From Pteria penguin (lineage: Eukaryota > Mollusca > Bivalvia > Pterioida > Pteriidae), in assembly GCA_035048485.1 (NCBI GenBank), contig CM068583.1, positions 19,939,341 through 20,003,340 on the forward strand: 64,000 nt of DNA, written 5' to 3'. Shown here one piece after another: positions 51,723 to 63,214 of the stretch. Numbering within the stretch: the stretch's first letter is position 1; every line of letters starts with the position of its first letter. The notes under the pieces were generated by a model. That model searched no databases, was not told where the DNA came from, and saw nothing but the letters and a program-made list of their open reading frames with translations. Position numbers and translations under genes: made by a program.

Positions 51723-52317
51723 TTATGGCTCTTACAGAAGTGGCTTCCCCGCAACAAGAGCTGGGAATGTTTGTTTGTTTTTCCGTAAACAACGGCTAAT
51801 AACCTCAATTTTTATAAAAATGTTTCCTTTTACAAATTGCTGGAAAGTCAATATCAGTTTGTGCAAAGAGAACAAAATTTGTGAGCCTATAAAATCAAAA
51901 CTACTCAATATATTTGCATGAAACTTGGATATGTATTAGATATTATCTTAATCTATCTCCGGATGCCCTTTCCAAACCCCTAACCCCCGTATTTTACTTC
52001 CGGACTTCATTTAGTAGCGCCGGTTTATTTAAGGAGCAGAATCATTATCAGAGACACAATTACTGTCACCTTGGTTTGAAATCTGAAATGCATCATTTTG
52101 ACTAAAACAATCGATGCAATTATGTTTACAGTGATGATTGTAATAACTCGAACAATTCAATTGATCTTTGTCAAACATACAACATTTAAAGTAATTTTCT
52201 GTGGGAAAATAAAAGTCAAGCAGAAATTTGTCAGAACGAAAAGTATACAGTTCGATCACAAAGATCAACGTGTACTTCCGGTTGTTTCGAATTTACTCTG
52301 AAATCTTCCGCCACAAA

Positions 52318-55300
52318 ATGACGTCCAAAGCTTCAAGCGACAATAAGAAGAAGGTAAAATGAATAAATATGGCATTTTCATAATTAGATATGCTTACATG
52401 ATGGAGTGTATTTTCTATATTTCGATTTCTTTTGTGTAAAATGCATTCTGTTTATTTTAATTTCTAAAATATTGTTCCGTATGGTGACCATTCTGCAGTA
52501 ACCGGTTAGAATAAGGGGTGGTACTGTAAGATTATTTGATGAATAATTCCTTCACAAGCTTTAATCAGACATGAAGATAAATACAAAGAGTCAGTCCGAG
52601 GGTTTTGACTGATAAAATTTCATTCTGACTGACAAAATGTGAAATTGTTTCTTTATATTTCATACATGTATTCCGAGATTCTCTGTCCTTCTCCCACTTA
52701 AGATATCGTCAGTTTGTGAGAGAGGGTCAGAGAGACTTTGTTCATCAAAAGTTGGAATTTCAGCGATACCAGCCTGTATCAGGATACACAAGCCTCTGGC
52801 AACTAATAAACGCTTGCCCAGCAAACTTAATCTCTTTTGAGATTCTTGCATGTGGCCGTTTTATTATGCTGTCATTTACTAATGCCACTCGCCAGAATCT
52901 CTTGTCAGCCCTTCTTTACATTATTTGGGTTTTCTTGATTTGACACCCCCCATGCACAGGGACTGAAATTAACTGTTTCGACATGGTAGTCACCCGGGCC
53001 CCTAGATTTCAAAAATTAGGAGCCTAGAGTAGTATTTAGTAGCATGTAAATAAGTGCAGACTTTCCTAACTTTTTGGAACTTTATTCAATTGAAAATTCA
53101 TCAGATATACAGTTTGTATACTTATTTAAATTTAACTCCAATTACCTTAAACATGAAAAATTTTCTCTTTCATTTTCAAAAATATGCTTAATCACATCAC
53201 TTTCATTCTTTGACACCTCTGAATCTTTATCCTCTTGTTCTTCTCCTAGTCACTTCCTACGTGTATCCTTGTCTCTCTGTCTCTCTCAAGCTGGCGTGGC
53301 TTAGTAGTATCACACTGGACTCATAATTGGGAGGCCGGGGTTCAATTCCTGCTCTGGTCATGCTGGTGTCCTGTCTTTTAGATGAGACAGTAAAAACCGA
53401 GGCCCCATGTCATGGTATGCATGGCACGTTAAAGATTCCTCACTGCTTCGGGTGGGTCCGTTGCAAAGGTCAAAATTTGTATGCCCCGCATCAGGCAGAT
53501 GCCGTCACCATATACGTGAAATATTCGTGGTGTGCCGTTAAATAAAACTCAGTCAATCTCTGTCTTTCTTTCCCCATTACTTCTCTCTGTTTGCTCTTTT
53601 TTCTATATCTTGCACGTCATACTCACATATCTCCTGGACATCTTCCCCATCACTCTGTTTCTCATTACCGCCAATTTTTGGCCCCCCCCCCCTTTTTCGG
53701 AAATTAAATATATTCATTTATCTTATTATGATTGTAAATGGGGTGAAAACACCCAGATTGAAACTCCCAAATATGGAAATTCTAAGTGTGAAAAAATTTG
53801 GTGCAAGAACTCCCGTTACCCTCTGGTCTACTAGTTACGACGGCAACGGAAGTTGGGAAGAGCTGTTTTGTCCTGCCGAAGAGATGGGATGAAATAACTC
53901 TTCTGTTGCAGTCTTAACTACTGGTCTACCAGACCATAACACATTTGAATTCCAATCCTGATTGAAAAAAGGCCGACCAAACAAACCTTGATCTATTGCT
54001 ATTAAAGAGGTAGTAAAGTAAATATTTGAATATTACCACAATAATGCTAGTATGAAGTTTCACAATGAAATATTCGAACTTTTAGAGAAATCATTAGTTT
54101 TGTTTTCGGAGTCCGCTTCAGCATCTGCTTACTAATTTTAGTGTGGGTCCTTGGCGACTGCAAACATTCGACAGACGGAGATAATGTAAGCACCCAAAGA
54201 ACATTGATATCGACAAAAGAAGCGCTCAAACGACTCACAATATGATTGTTCTATCAGTGAAATGTTTACTCGCATTGAAGAATTTTTAGTCCCCACTTGG
54301 GCGATGAAGTAGGAGGATTTCAGGCGTATTATATGCTCTTCAGTGGTGCCCTATTTTTATTATAATCATGGCTACATAGTTGTAGGGGAGATATATTGGA
54401 GTCATTTGTCTGTCTGTCAGTCTATCTGTAGTCATAGAAGTTTTCCACACATCCCTGCACTGGACTTATACTTGGTACACATCTTTGTCATACGTTTATT
54501 TATACACAAAGTAACACAAGTTTGAATTTTGTAATAGTTCTTTTTTTTTTAATTTTGAATAAATGGCTCTTTGCTGTCTGTTGGGGGCAATAAGTTCTGC
54601 TTTGCAAACAATTCTTGTTCACTTAGCAAGGGTGTTTGCACCATACTTGCTGAAAAACATACAATACATTACAGTGGACTACAATTGATGAAAAACCAGT
54701 GAAGATTGACAAATGGGATTCAGCAGCATTGAAGAATGCTTTGGATGATGGGGCCAAGAAGGTAGTATTACATGTACCATAAATCATATCTTGTAAATGT
54801 ATCTAAACATTTTAAGATAATATTTATTCCTAGGTGAAATGATTAATTATATGTTTTTAATATACATATAAGCAGACCTATTCAGAACTCTAGGTGCATT
54901 CTAAATACATGTATAAGCAACAATGCATAATATTTGTCTAAAAATGGACTTCAGTTTAAAACAAAGCTTGTAAAAATTTAATGATGTTAACAGGACATAT
55001 TGTATTATGCTTAGAAATGATATGTGTGAGACAATTTTTGATGGAACTCAACATTTTTCAGGAGCGAATGATTTATCATTTTATGTAGGTACATGTAATT
55101 TGTTTTATCAAGTCGCTTTAACCTTAAATCCTTAAATTCTTCACTATTCAATTTGACCATACATGTATTTATGATAATTTATCTAATATACTTATTTCAG
55201 GTGTTTGTGAACAATTTTGGATTTGTAGAGTCTCACAAACTGATGGATATGCGCCTTGCTATTTGCACTGTAGCTGTAGGGTTTTCACTTTTTGCCTTGC

Positions 55301-58300
55301 TGTGGGATTATCTGAATCCCTTCCCAGAATCTCGACCAGTTCTCATAATATGTGTTGTTTCGTATCCTTTTATATGTTATTCAAGATGTGTAGTCATGGT
55401 AGGATGGCAATCGCACCTTCTCGGGCCTTTCTGGCAAACTCGGAAAAACAACCTCAAATGTATGAAACAATGGATGTTAAAAATTCTAACAAGATGGCGG
55501 ATTTCAATTATATTACATGCATTCAATAGTTTTTCAATAGAATTCAGTTTTCTAAAAATCTAGATAAAAAGCAGATAGAAGATTTATGTTATTTACAAAC
55601 AACATGAGCAAGTTGTTATCTGCATTTATGTGTTTCACTGTGGGCGCCGCCATGTTTAATCCACCATAATACCAGTTCATTAAATTTATGCGACGGAGAG
55701 GCCGAGATAGTGCAATTGGGTAGGTAGAATTGAAGATACATTGTATTGTATGAAAGAGAATTTCAGTCAACAGTTAGGATAAAACAAACATCTTCCACAG
55801 ATACTGAATATGAATTATAAAAAATTAGGTTTATGATCAGATTCTGATCATGAACCTAAATACCATCAAATATATTTCCCACTTTGTTTCCTCCTGACAA
55901 GATTATTTGACTCATTTGGTAATGATACCTGTATAATTTATTGCACAAAAGTGTGGACCTATGCACAAAACCCACTTGAGGTAATGAGGGATATTTTATG
56001 TGTCAGTTACTTGAATATACTGGCTAGATAGAATAGATACATACCAATAAAAATTGTATAAGCAATACTATACACTAAGACATTGAAAGAAGGGATGAAG
56101 CTTTAATCAATCTGATTAAAACCATATCTTTATTCCACTTTTCTATTTGTCCCATTTCGGATAAAGATCTGGCGAAACTCCATAAGGGGTCATTTTCTGG
56201 TGAACTCTGATGACTTTTCAGTCACCGAAATCGTTATTTCCCATAGTCAATCAATGACTCGGCTAGACAGGTGATAGTGACGCAATATATAACAAACACT
56301 GTTCAAAAACTACCTTGTGGCTCATGCACGCTAGGGATGTTAATTTCATTCCTAGGAATTTGTAGCCGATCCACTGATTGGCTTAAAATCAGAGTTCATC
56401 AGAATATGAACCTTAAGGGGTTTCGCCAGATCTGTATCCACAATAGGACAAATACAGAAGTGAATAAAGATATGGTTTTAACCAGATTGAAGCTTAGATG
56501 TTGCAAAGTGATGTAAAAGTCAATAGAAATTATTCTAGCTTTTAACCTTTGCCATTTCAGTCCTAAAATCACATTTGGAGAAGATAAAAAGTATGCATAT
56601 CTACCGGTCATTCATGGCCTTCGTTTGATACTCTGTTTTCTTGTTCCTTCGCTACATGTATTAAATACTAATTGTCACTCAATGGGTGAAATGTATTTGA
56701 TGAGACATGAAACAGCAAATTCATAAATTACAAGCATGGATCTTATAGTTCCATTTTCATACTGGTCAGTGCAGGAAACCACTGTAGTACAATTACCGGT
56801 AATTTGTCTTGCCCTCTAGTGCACTTTGCACATTTAATAATAGGCAATAATGAAAAATAAAAGTACAATAACTTTCATGTTAATATGTGTAAAAAAGAAT
56901 AAAAATTGTATTTTTAAAATTGTAAATGATGAAATGGCAGTGATGAGATTCATATAATTTCAGAAATTAACAGGAGCTGAATGTTTTCTATGAATGAAGT
57001 TTTTATGTACCGGTATCAATATTTTTTGTACTGTAAAATGATTTTGACCTTAATTGTACAAAGATATTTTGTATTGATGGGTGTTCTAACATTGTATACA
57101 ACATATTGTGAGAAGGGGATATTCCTGGTGGCGTTAGAGAAAGATGAAGCAGGTGTAGATCCAGATAACAAATGGGAAGTCTCCTCTCTCTTAAAAAAGT
57201 AAGTGTTATTGACCTTATTCTTCTACAGATATGTAAGGGACAGGGATCATATGATATGAAAGTGCTCGCTTGGAAATGCTTATCTATGGAGGAGAAAGCT
57301 TAAGAGGTGCATGTTTGTTGTGTCACCTGCAAAGTAATTTGACATATTATAGAGTTTTTCCATGTGATGTCACACTACTAGCATTAGCTGCCATGTTTGA
57401 TGATAATTCTCGGACTTTGTCCATTAAGCTTATGTAAAAGTTTGTGAGAAATTTACTAGTTATCAGGGCAGATTTCTTAAATTCAGTTTCAATTACTTGG
57501 TAAATATAATTAATGGGTTGAATATTTTCAATAAAACATTACGATTTACAATGCGATTATATTACAAAATTAAAGATAGATAAAGCAGTTTTGTATGGGC
57601 AGTGATGAATAAAATTCGAGAGTTGTAATCCAATGAGGGAGATAACTCTAGCTAATTTTAGGAAAATAAGGTTTGAATGAGAAAGCTTTATAGGGAATAC
57701 ATTGACATTGGTCTGTGCATCTGTCTGTCATGTAAATTTGTACAAGTCACACTTTTTGAAATGGATAGCAGAAGACAAATGTACCTTTGAACATTTCACT
57801 TTAAATAAAGCTTGCTCCTGAAATCAAATCTAGTTTGAAACAATGGGTTGATAAGTTTCGGTTTTAAATACAAACACTTTCTCTGTGCAAGCTACCAGTA
57901 ATTACTAATGCTATACAATTGTGTAACAGTGGTTGAAGGTTTATTTTTTTTTCTTTCGAACAATATTTTCCAGAAATGTTGTTTGAAACTTCATGCCTGT
58001 TTGTGGATAAAATATATACAAAGAAATATTGTGTGCCTTTATGTGAATAAATTATACAAAGAAATATTGATATGTTCCTTTTTAAAAAAAATCCCATGGA
58101 GCAATTTCACATATTACCAGTATAGTTTTAAATAAATATAATTTGACATCTTAACTTCACACAAACTACAAATTCATTGCACATATTGTAGATGATTACA
58201 ACAGATAATTACCAAGCGTATCATTGATACATGTGTTAACATACTGGAATATGTTTGTATCCTTCAGGTATGATGACCAGTATCATTTGAAGATGACATT

Positions 58301-58454
58301 TATTGATGGCAAAACTGGAATCTCGCGTTCTCAGGAAATTAAAAAGAATGTTGCAGAGTACTTTGATGAAGATGGAACACTTTGCTTTGATTTATATGAG
58401 CCTGAAGTTCGCATGCTTCAAGGTAGAATTGCAGCACAAAGCAAAAAGGAATAG
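52318..58454 (+). CDS. SPCS2: SPCS2, signal peptidase complex 25-kDa subunit, complete 5-exon gene
   Basis: SPCS2 is a non-catalytic subunit of the ER signal peptidase complex, which removes signal peptides from nascent secretory proteins. Exons 52318-52353, 54675-54761, 55201-55361, 57064-57198 and 58268-58454 join in phase to 606 nt (201 residues; human 226). Exon 1 encodes only [12 protein letters not shown]. Exon 2 carries the family hallmark KPVKIDKWD. Exons 3 and 4 encode two membrane segments (about residues 60-79 and 88-109) separated by the conserved NPFPESRPV turn, so both ends are expected to be cytosolic. Exons 4 and 5 encode the cytosolic tail with [23 protein letters not shown] and CFDLYEPEV. 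The N-terminus lacks the Gly/Ser-rich extension of mammals. Intron 1 (about 2.3 kb) carries a SINE and other repeats; the remaining introns are 0.4-1.7 kb. Confidence 0.94.
52835..52898. repeat. Partial copy of the GATTCTTGCA palindromic MITE
   Basis: GAGATTCTTGCATGTGGCCG...TTTATTATGCTGTC and CCACTCGCC match the arm and loop of the element at 59655-59741. It lies in SPCS2 intron 1. Confidence 0.6.
53291..53565 (+). mobile_element. tRNA-derived SINE
   Basis: The head carries TGGCTTAGTAGTATC (A-box-like) and GGGGTTCAATTCC (B box). The body has GATGAGACAGTAAAAACCGA, ATGGCACGTTAAAGATTCCTC, GGGTCCGTTGCA and GCAGATGCCGTCACCATAT. The tail is AAATAAAACTCAGTC. Body fragments recur at 26290 and 59895 with different flanks, as expected of a molluscan SINE. 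It lies in SPCS2 intron 1. Confidence 0.7.
54288..54617 (+). repeat. Short hairpin/CTTG-ended element
   Basis: It begins AGTCCCCACTTGGGCGATGA after T5 and ends GCAAACAATTCTTG before T, the same end signature as the larger elements. It has a TCTGTCTGTC lead and no coding content. It ends about 60 bp before SPCS2 exon 2. Confidence 0.5.
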
Positions 58455-59110
58455 AAATTTGTATATCATTATCAAATATATATATAGAAAGAGCGGTACA
58501 TTTGTCGTACTCTGTGCAATTTCATTTTCACATTTTGGGGGAGGTTGTTTTAATTTATGTATTGTATGGCAATTCGGTTAGTATGAAAAAATGAGATATT
58601 TTCATTTTGATATGTTTTTATGATGTAAAATTTGTATCTCATTTATGATTAATTAATTTAGAATTTTTTAAAATTTGTCTTAAATTATGCTTATGATATC
58701 TTATGGATTTCATCACAGTGATTCTGATTTATAATATATTTACTGCTTTTTAAATGTAAAATATACCAATGAGATTGGTTATAAAAATCTGTTTCTGATA
58801 TATTCTTCTTGTTCATAGTAAGGAATTTACAAAACAGTGAATGATATAAAAAAAGTCTATCTTCATCAAACAATACAGTTCAAAGAACTTCCTTTACTTG
58901 ATGTAAATACACTCCATATATAAATGTTGTTTGTCATACCACTTTCACCATCTAAACTGATTTGTTTTCCACCAAGAAAGATAACTCTAGTTATCAGCAT
59001 CTGAGGAAATTCTTTCGGAATTTGTGTAATAATATGAGAGATGTATGAGACCCTAGTCAGATAAATCATCCAGTATCTCATTACAGCAAAATTACAGAAA
59101 TGAAGTAAAG

Positions 59111-59116
59111 AATAAA
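59111..59116 (+). terminator. Possible polyadenylation signal of SPCS2
   Basis: The first AATAAA noticed after the stop, about 650 nt downstream. A nearer variant signal may be used instead. Confidence 0.3.
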
Positions 59117-59654
59117 AAATCAAATATTCGTTTACGTCAGTTATTGTTATTTTTATTCCAGTGGGTCAACAAATAACACCTTAAAGTCTGTCTATTTGTC
59201 TTAAGCAAGTGTGTTGTTGTCTTTGAACTTTGATGATAAACCACCTGTTTCAGTAAATGCAAAACCATGGGCATGTCTCTTTACAATGTCAGATCTGGGA
59301 GACAAAATATTACTGTTCAAAAGCCTACATGTAGGAGTTTCATCTAAACACCTTTTGTCCACTAAAATTTCTCAATACGTTTGTTGTCCACTGAAACTTA
59401 AAAAACACTGATATTTATAGAGACTTTGTATTATGAAGAAAGTACCAGAGGAACCACCAAGCTTTGGCATGTACTCTACACTGTCAGATATCTCCACTCT
59501 TAACCTATAATGTTTTGAACCCAAACCTGTAATAGATGAGAGACTACAGGGAGTTCCAGCAACCTGCTTTAGTCTATACATCGCAGGATTTTCAGCTGGC
59601 TTGTATTGTAATCCTTTAACTTTCTCACTGTGGAACATGCAATGTACTCATTTA

Positions 59655-59741
59655 AGATTCTTGCACGTGGCCGTTTTATTAAGTTGTGGCGAGTGGCAAT
59701 AGTAAACGACAGCATAATAAAACGGCCATGTACAAGAATCT
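59655..59741. mobile_element. 87-bp palindromic MITE
   Basis: Arms AGATTCTTGCACGTGGCCGT-TTTATTA and its inverted copy TAATAAAACGGCCATGTACA-AGAATCT flank a loop of about 33 bp with GGCGAGTGGCA. A partial copy lies at 52835. Confidence 0.75.
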
Positions 59742-59894
59742 CAAAAGAGATTAGCAATATACAAACATGTACTTGTCTAGACGGTTGAACCCAGTTTTCC
59801 CTTGAGCTTCTTCAATTATGATCACAGAAGATTTCTCTGTTAGGCACATGTGTGATTGGAAATGTAGAACTTCATCTTGTGACCAATGTTCAAT

Positions 59895-60080
59895 AGGGTT
59901 CGTGTCTCACCAGTAGCTCCCTGGTGGCCTGTTTTCGGATGAGACAGAAAAAGCCGAGGTTTTGTTGCGCTTGAAAAGTCCCTCTCGGCTTTGGATGGGT
60001 TTGTTGCATAGATTTATATTGCTGTGCGATGCATCGTGTAGATACCGTCACCATTTAGTGCAGTAATCTTAGTGTGACCA
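59895..60080 (+). repeat. SINE body fragment
   Basis: GGATGAGACAGAAAAAGCCGAGG, GGATGGGTTTGTTGCATAG and GATACCGTCACCAT follow in the same order as in the SINE at 53291-53565. The head is different or missing. Confidence 0.5.
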
Positions 60081-60577
60081 GAATCGAACAATCTCTGAAA
60101 TCTGAACTGTACCGAGTGATTTGTATATTGTCTTCTACTGCATACCTGTTACATTTGTTTTAATATAATTGTTCTTATACCTGTGTACTATGTGAGTAAG
60201 TGGTACGGATCTGTATAGGCCATTTCATTTAACAAAGTGATTTGTGTGCTCTTGAGAATTCTCACTCTAGATATCAGAGTGAATCTTATAAAAGTGACTA
60301 TTACTTGTGTGACTGTATCTCACCACGGTTAATTTATTATCCAGATAAGGAAGTAGATTGAATTGCGCAACTTACGTACCACATCCTTGCAAACTCCGCG
60401 GACTACCTTAACGAACAAACACAGATCACTCACCTTATTGAGATAGCCTTTGAAAAATTGTAATGCTAATGAAATCTATTTAAAGAATAGTGATTCCAGT
60501 TTCCTTTTTTGTTTATCTATTTATTTTTTTTTTTTATTTTTTTTTTTAACCTAACCTTCCAATCATTTTTTTTCTCA

Positions 60578-60583
60578 TTTATT
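60578..60583 (-). terminator. Possible polyadenylation signal of the cathepsin L-like gene
   Basis: TTTATT on the plus strand, 181 nt past the TAG stop in the sense of the gene. Confidence 0.4.
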
Positions 60584-60763
60584 TTTCACCTAATAAAAAT
60601 AGCTGATGGCCAAATACTATAACCTTAAAAATCTGAATTCAGTTACTGGGCTTTAAGCCGATATATTAATTTCTTCATCGAAATTTCTAAATGGAAGTTC
60701 TTGCACTGTATCATTTACTTATTATAGTACATTCACCATGATTCACATGTTAATGGCAACTGT

Positions 60764-61797
60764 CTACATGGTCGGGTACGTTGCACTCTGAGCGATCCCA
60801 CACTGGTTGTTTTTGTTTCGGGACATTTTAATGTAGCCCTGGAGGCCCCATGCAGCTCCCCAGCTAAAATAGAAAATAAAATCGAATGAAATGGTTGACT
60901 CATTATAGTCTAAGAATAACAAAACATAGCATTAATACATATTATTTTGATTAGAAACCATAACAATAATTCGGGCACTCTGCAAACGGCGGAAAGAAGA
61001 AAAACCTTTACTAATCTTCTCTATTATTTATATGGTCGACTACTGAAAGAGAAACGAAAGTGACAGGTTTTCGCAATCTGAGAGGGCATTTTGGTCATTC
61101 ACAATGTCATTTGATTGGACAAAATTGTGATGAGACCCACGTACTCTTGATAATTCATATTTCTTTCATATATTTTTGTTTTTGCTGGATTTTTAGGGGT
61201 TACATGGTAGCTATTAGCTTGATGGTAAAAATGTAGACGTGTGTAAATTATCGCTGAAAAACGGGCACTAGAAAACTTTAATTCTTCAAATTATGTCGAT
61301 ATTAACGAAAGAGGAAGATGCATTACACATCGTTTTTAGAAGCTTTATTTTCAACTATGCATTTTAATTTTGGTAAATGCAATTATGTCTTATGTCACTC
61401 AAATGCCTATTATTACCTATCCCTATTATTACACGTATATTCATGTCATTTGGGCATTGTAGAACAACAGACAGACAGATCAGGCAAAAGGAGACTAATT
61501 ATACAATAATATAAGTAAAGAAGCCCATCTGTCGACAGACCTTGCCAAAAACAAAAGCATCACTGGTCACGATGGTGGTACCGCTCAAAATTCTGAGATC
61601 TGTATTCCACAAATATATTATTATCCACAATTAATTTTAAATCTATTTCCATCTAATATATTTCATTTCAATCTTGAACTCAAAATTTACAATAACATTA
61701 CAAATCATAATTTGTAGAATTTGTAATTTACTATGATTTGGAACGTTTAAAAGTTTATATGGAATTTATTTAGCTTATGCGTTAACATCCTTGATTT

Positions 61798-61832
<35 letters not shown>

Positions 61833-61855
61833 TTTTTTTGTGGGGGGAGGGGTGA

Positions 61856-61891
<36 letters not shown>

Positions 61892-63214
61892 ATTGTGATC
61901 TGTCGTCCGCCTGTCGTTAGCTTTTCTACATTTTCGACTTCTTCTCCAGAACCGCTGCACAGAATTTCACAAAACTTCATAGGAAATAATTACTCGAGGT
62001 CCTCTACCAAGTTTGTGTTTTTCGTGCCCATCCGTATTCCAAGATGGCTGCCATTGGCTCTGATTTGGGGACACATTTTCGACTTCTTCTCCAGAACTGC
62101 TGGTCAGAATTTCACCAAACCTCATAGGAAGTAAGTACTCAAGGTCTTCTACCAAGTTTGTGTTTTTCTGGCCCATCCGTAATCCAAGATGGCCGCCATT
62201 GGCTCTGATTGGTTGACACATTTTGGACTTCTTCTCCAGAACTGCAGGTCAGAATTTCACCAAACCTCATAGGAAGTAAGTACTCAAGGTCTTCTACCAA
62301 GTTTGTGTTTTTCTGGCTCATCCGTAATCCAAGATGGCCGCCATTGGCTCTGATTGGTTGACACATTTTCGACTTCTTCTCCAGAAGCGCTGCACAGAAT
62401 TCCACCAAACCTCATAGGAAGTAAGTAGTTGAGGTTCTCTACCAAGTTTGTGTTTTTTTAGTGCCGATCCGTAATCCAAGATGACCGCCATTGGCTCTGA
62501 TTGGTTGACGCATTTTCGACTTCTTTAAAACGGCTGCACAAAATATCACCAAACCTTATAGAAAGTCTTGTAGAAAAAAAGCAAAATTTTCTATTGAAAT
62601 GAGCTGTCATTTTATTGTAAATAAGCAATTTGTGCTCAGGTGAGCAATATAGGCCCATTTGGGCCTCTTGTTTGTTCTGTTTTGGGGTTTGTTTTGTTTT
62701 TGTTTGTTTGGGGTTTTTTTTGTTTGTTTGTTTGTTTGTTTATTTGGGGGTTGGATAAAGGCCAATTTAGCGAAAATTTGTTTTTAGAATAAACAGTCTT
62801 TTATTTATTTAGATTTATTATCTGGGTCAAATAATGCTACCTACGTGATGTTTTTTAAGAATAAAATGAAAACATTGAAAGGACAAAATATATTATGGTT
62901 TTGTACAAATATAATGAAATATTAATAATACGAGAAGAGCACCTGTTCTTCACAAACCAGTAGTCACTTCCGTTCTCTGTACCGTATCCAACAACTAAAA
63001 CGGCATGGTCCAGGATCAAAGAGTTACACTCGGGATAATCGAAAATCCCAGACTTGTAGTTCTTAAATTCGTTTGAGTTTGAGTTTATTAAGACTGCTAT
63101 CGGACCAACGTTAGCAACAGCTATCTTAAGGGCCGTTTCGTTCCCTCTTTCAATTTTTACATAGCCAGAACACGTTGCTCCAGATGTTGACGATTTATAT
63201 CGACAGGATCCTTT
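60764..63214 (-). CDS. Cathepsin L-like cysteine protease, 3' part (last two exons)
   Basis: Minus strand, incomplete at its 5' end. The penultimate exon 63214-62943 (272 nt) is read in phase 0 and leaves AG, which joins exon 60863-60764 (100 nt) ending in TAG. Together they give 123 C-terminal residues. Papain-family (C1A) hallmarks are visible: GSCRYK early, [11 protein letters not shown], the catalytic His in [11 protein letters not shown], and the catalytic Asn in VKNSWG formed across the splice junction, then [16 protein letters not shown] and the terminal SATYPTM. The catalytic Cys, propeptide and signal peptide would lie on upstream exons beyond position 64000; no CGSCWAF-like exon is found at 63215-64000. 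The intron holds a minisatellite-bearing element. Known members act in lysosomes or molluscan digestive glands. Which cathepsin L paralog this is cannot be told from the C-terminus. Confidence 0.92.
61797..61837 (+). repeat. TTTA microsatellite
   Basis: About 9-10 TTTA units just upstream of element E. Confidence 0.9.
61861..62670 (+). mobile_element. Helentron/HINE-like element E with 145-bp tandem array
   Basis: The 5' hairpin AGCTCACCTGAGCC-GAA-GGCTCAAGTGAGCT follows a T run. Units starting ACATTTTCGACTTC lie at 61928, 62073, 62218 and 62363 (spacing 145 bp each), with a fifth partial near 62510. Then come CTCAGGTGAGC, the hairpin AGGCCC-ATTT-GGGCCT and terminal CTTG before TT. Each unit carries AAGATGGC(C/T)GCCATTGGCTC. 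It lies in the cathepsin intron. Confidence 0.8.
62671..62745 (+). repeat. GTTT-rich simple repeat
   Basis: Imperfect GTTT/TGTTTG units directly after element E. Confidence 0.8.

Larger units (their letters stand above)
49778..52317. other. Intergenic region ANKRD53-SPCS2
   Basis: No gene was found. It holds the ANKRD53 3' end, a deleted HINE-like copy, an AGGTCA-bearing repeat (about 50660-51090), AT-rich DNA and a TTTA microsatellite. Open frames over the microsatellite are artefacts of a 4-bp repeat. Confidence 0.65.
58455..60763. other. Convergent intergenic region SPCS2 to cathepsin L
   Basis: No exon was seen. It holds both 3' UTRs, a palindromic MITE at 59655 and a SINE fragment near 59895-60080, plus poly-T-rich DNA around 60500-60600. 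Confidence 0.6.

Noticed and set aside
51556..51921. Long open frames rich in Phe-Ile-Tyr-Leu in three frames
   Set aside because: They are translations of a (TTTA)n microsatellite; a 4-bp repeat free of stops is open in several frames.
5297..60000. A novel multi-gene defence or biosynthetic system
   Set aside because: All confident genes are conserved single-function animal genes with independent promoters; nothing supports a joint system.
61967..62408. Minus-strand repetitive proteins of 84-89 residues
   Set aside because: They come from the 145-bp tandem units; 145 is not a multiple of three, so frames shift between units, unlike a real repeat protein.
61861..62670. CRISPR-like regular array
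   Set aside because: The repeat unit is the whole 145 bp with no unique spacers, in eukaryotic intronic DNA.
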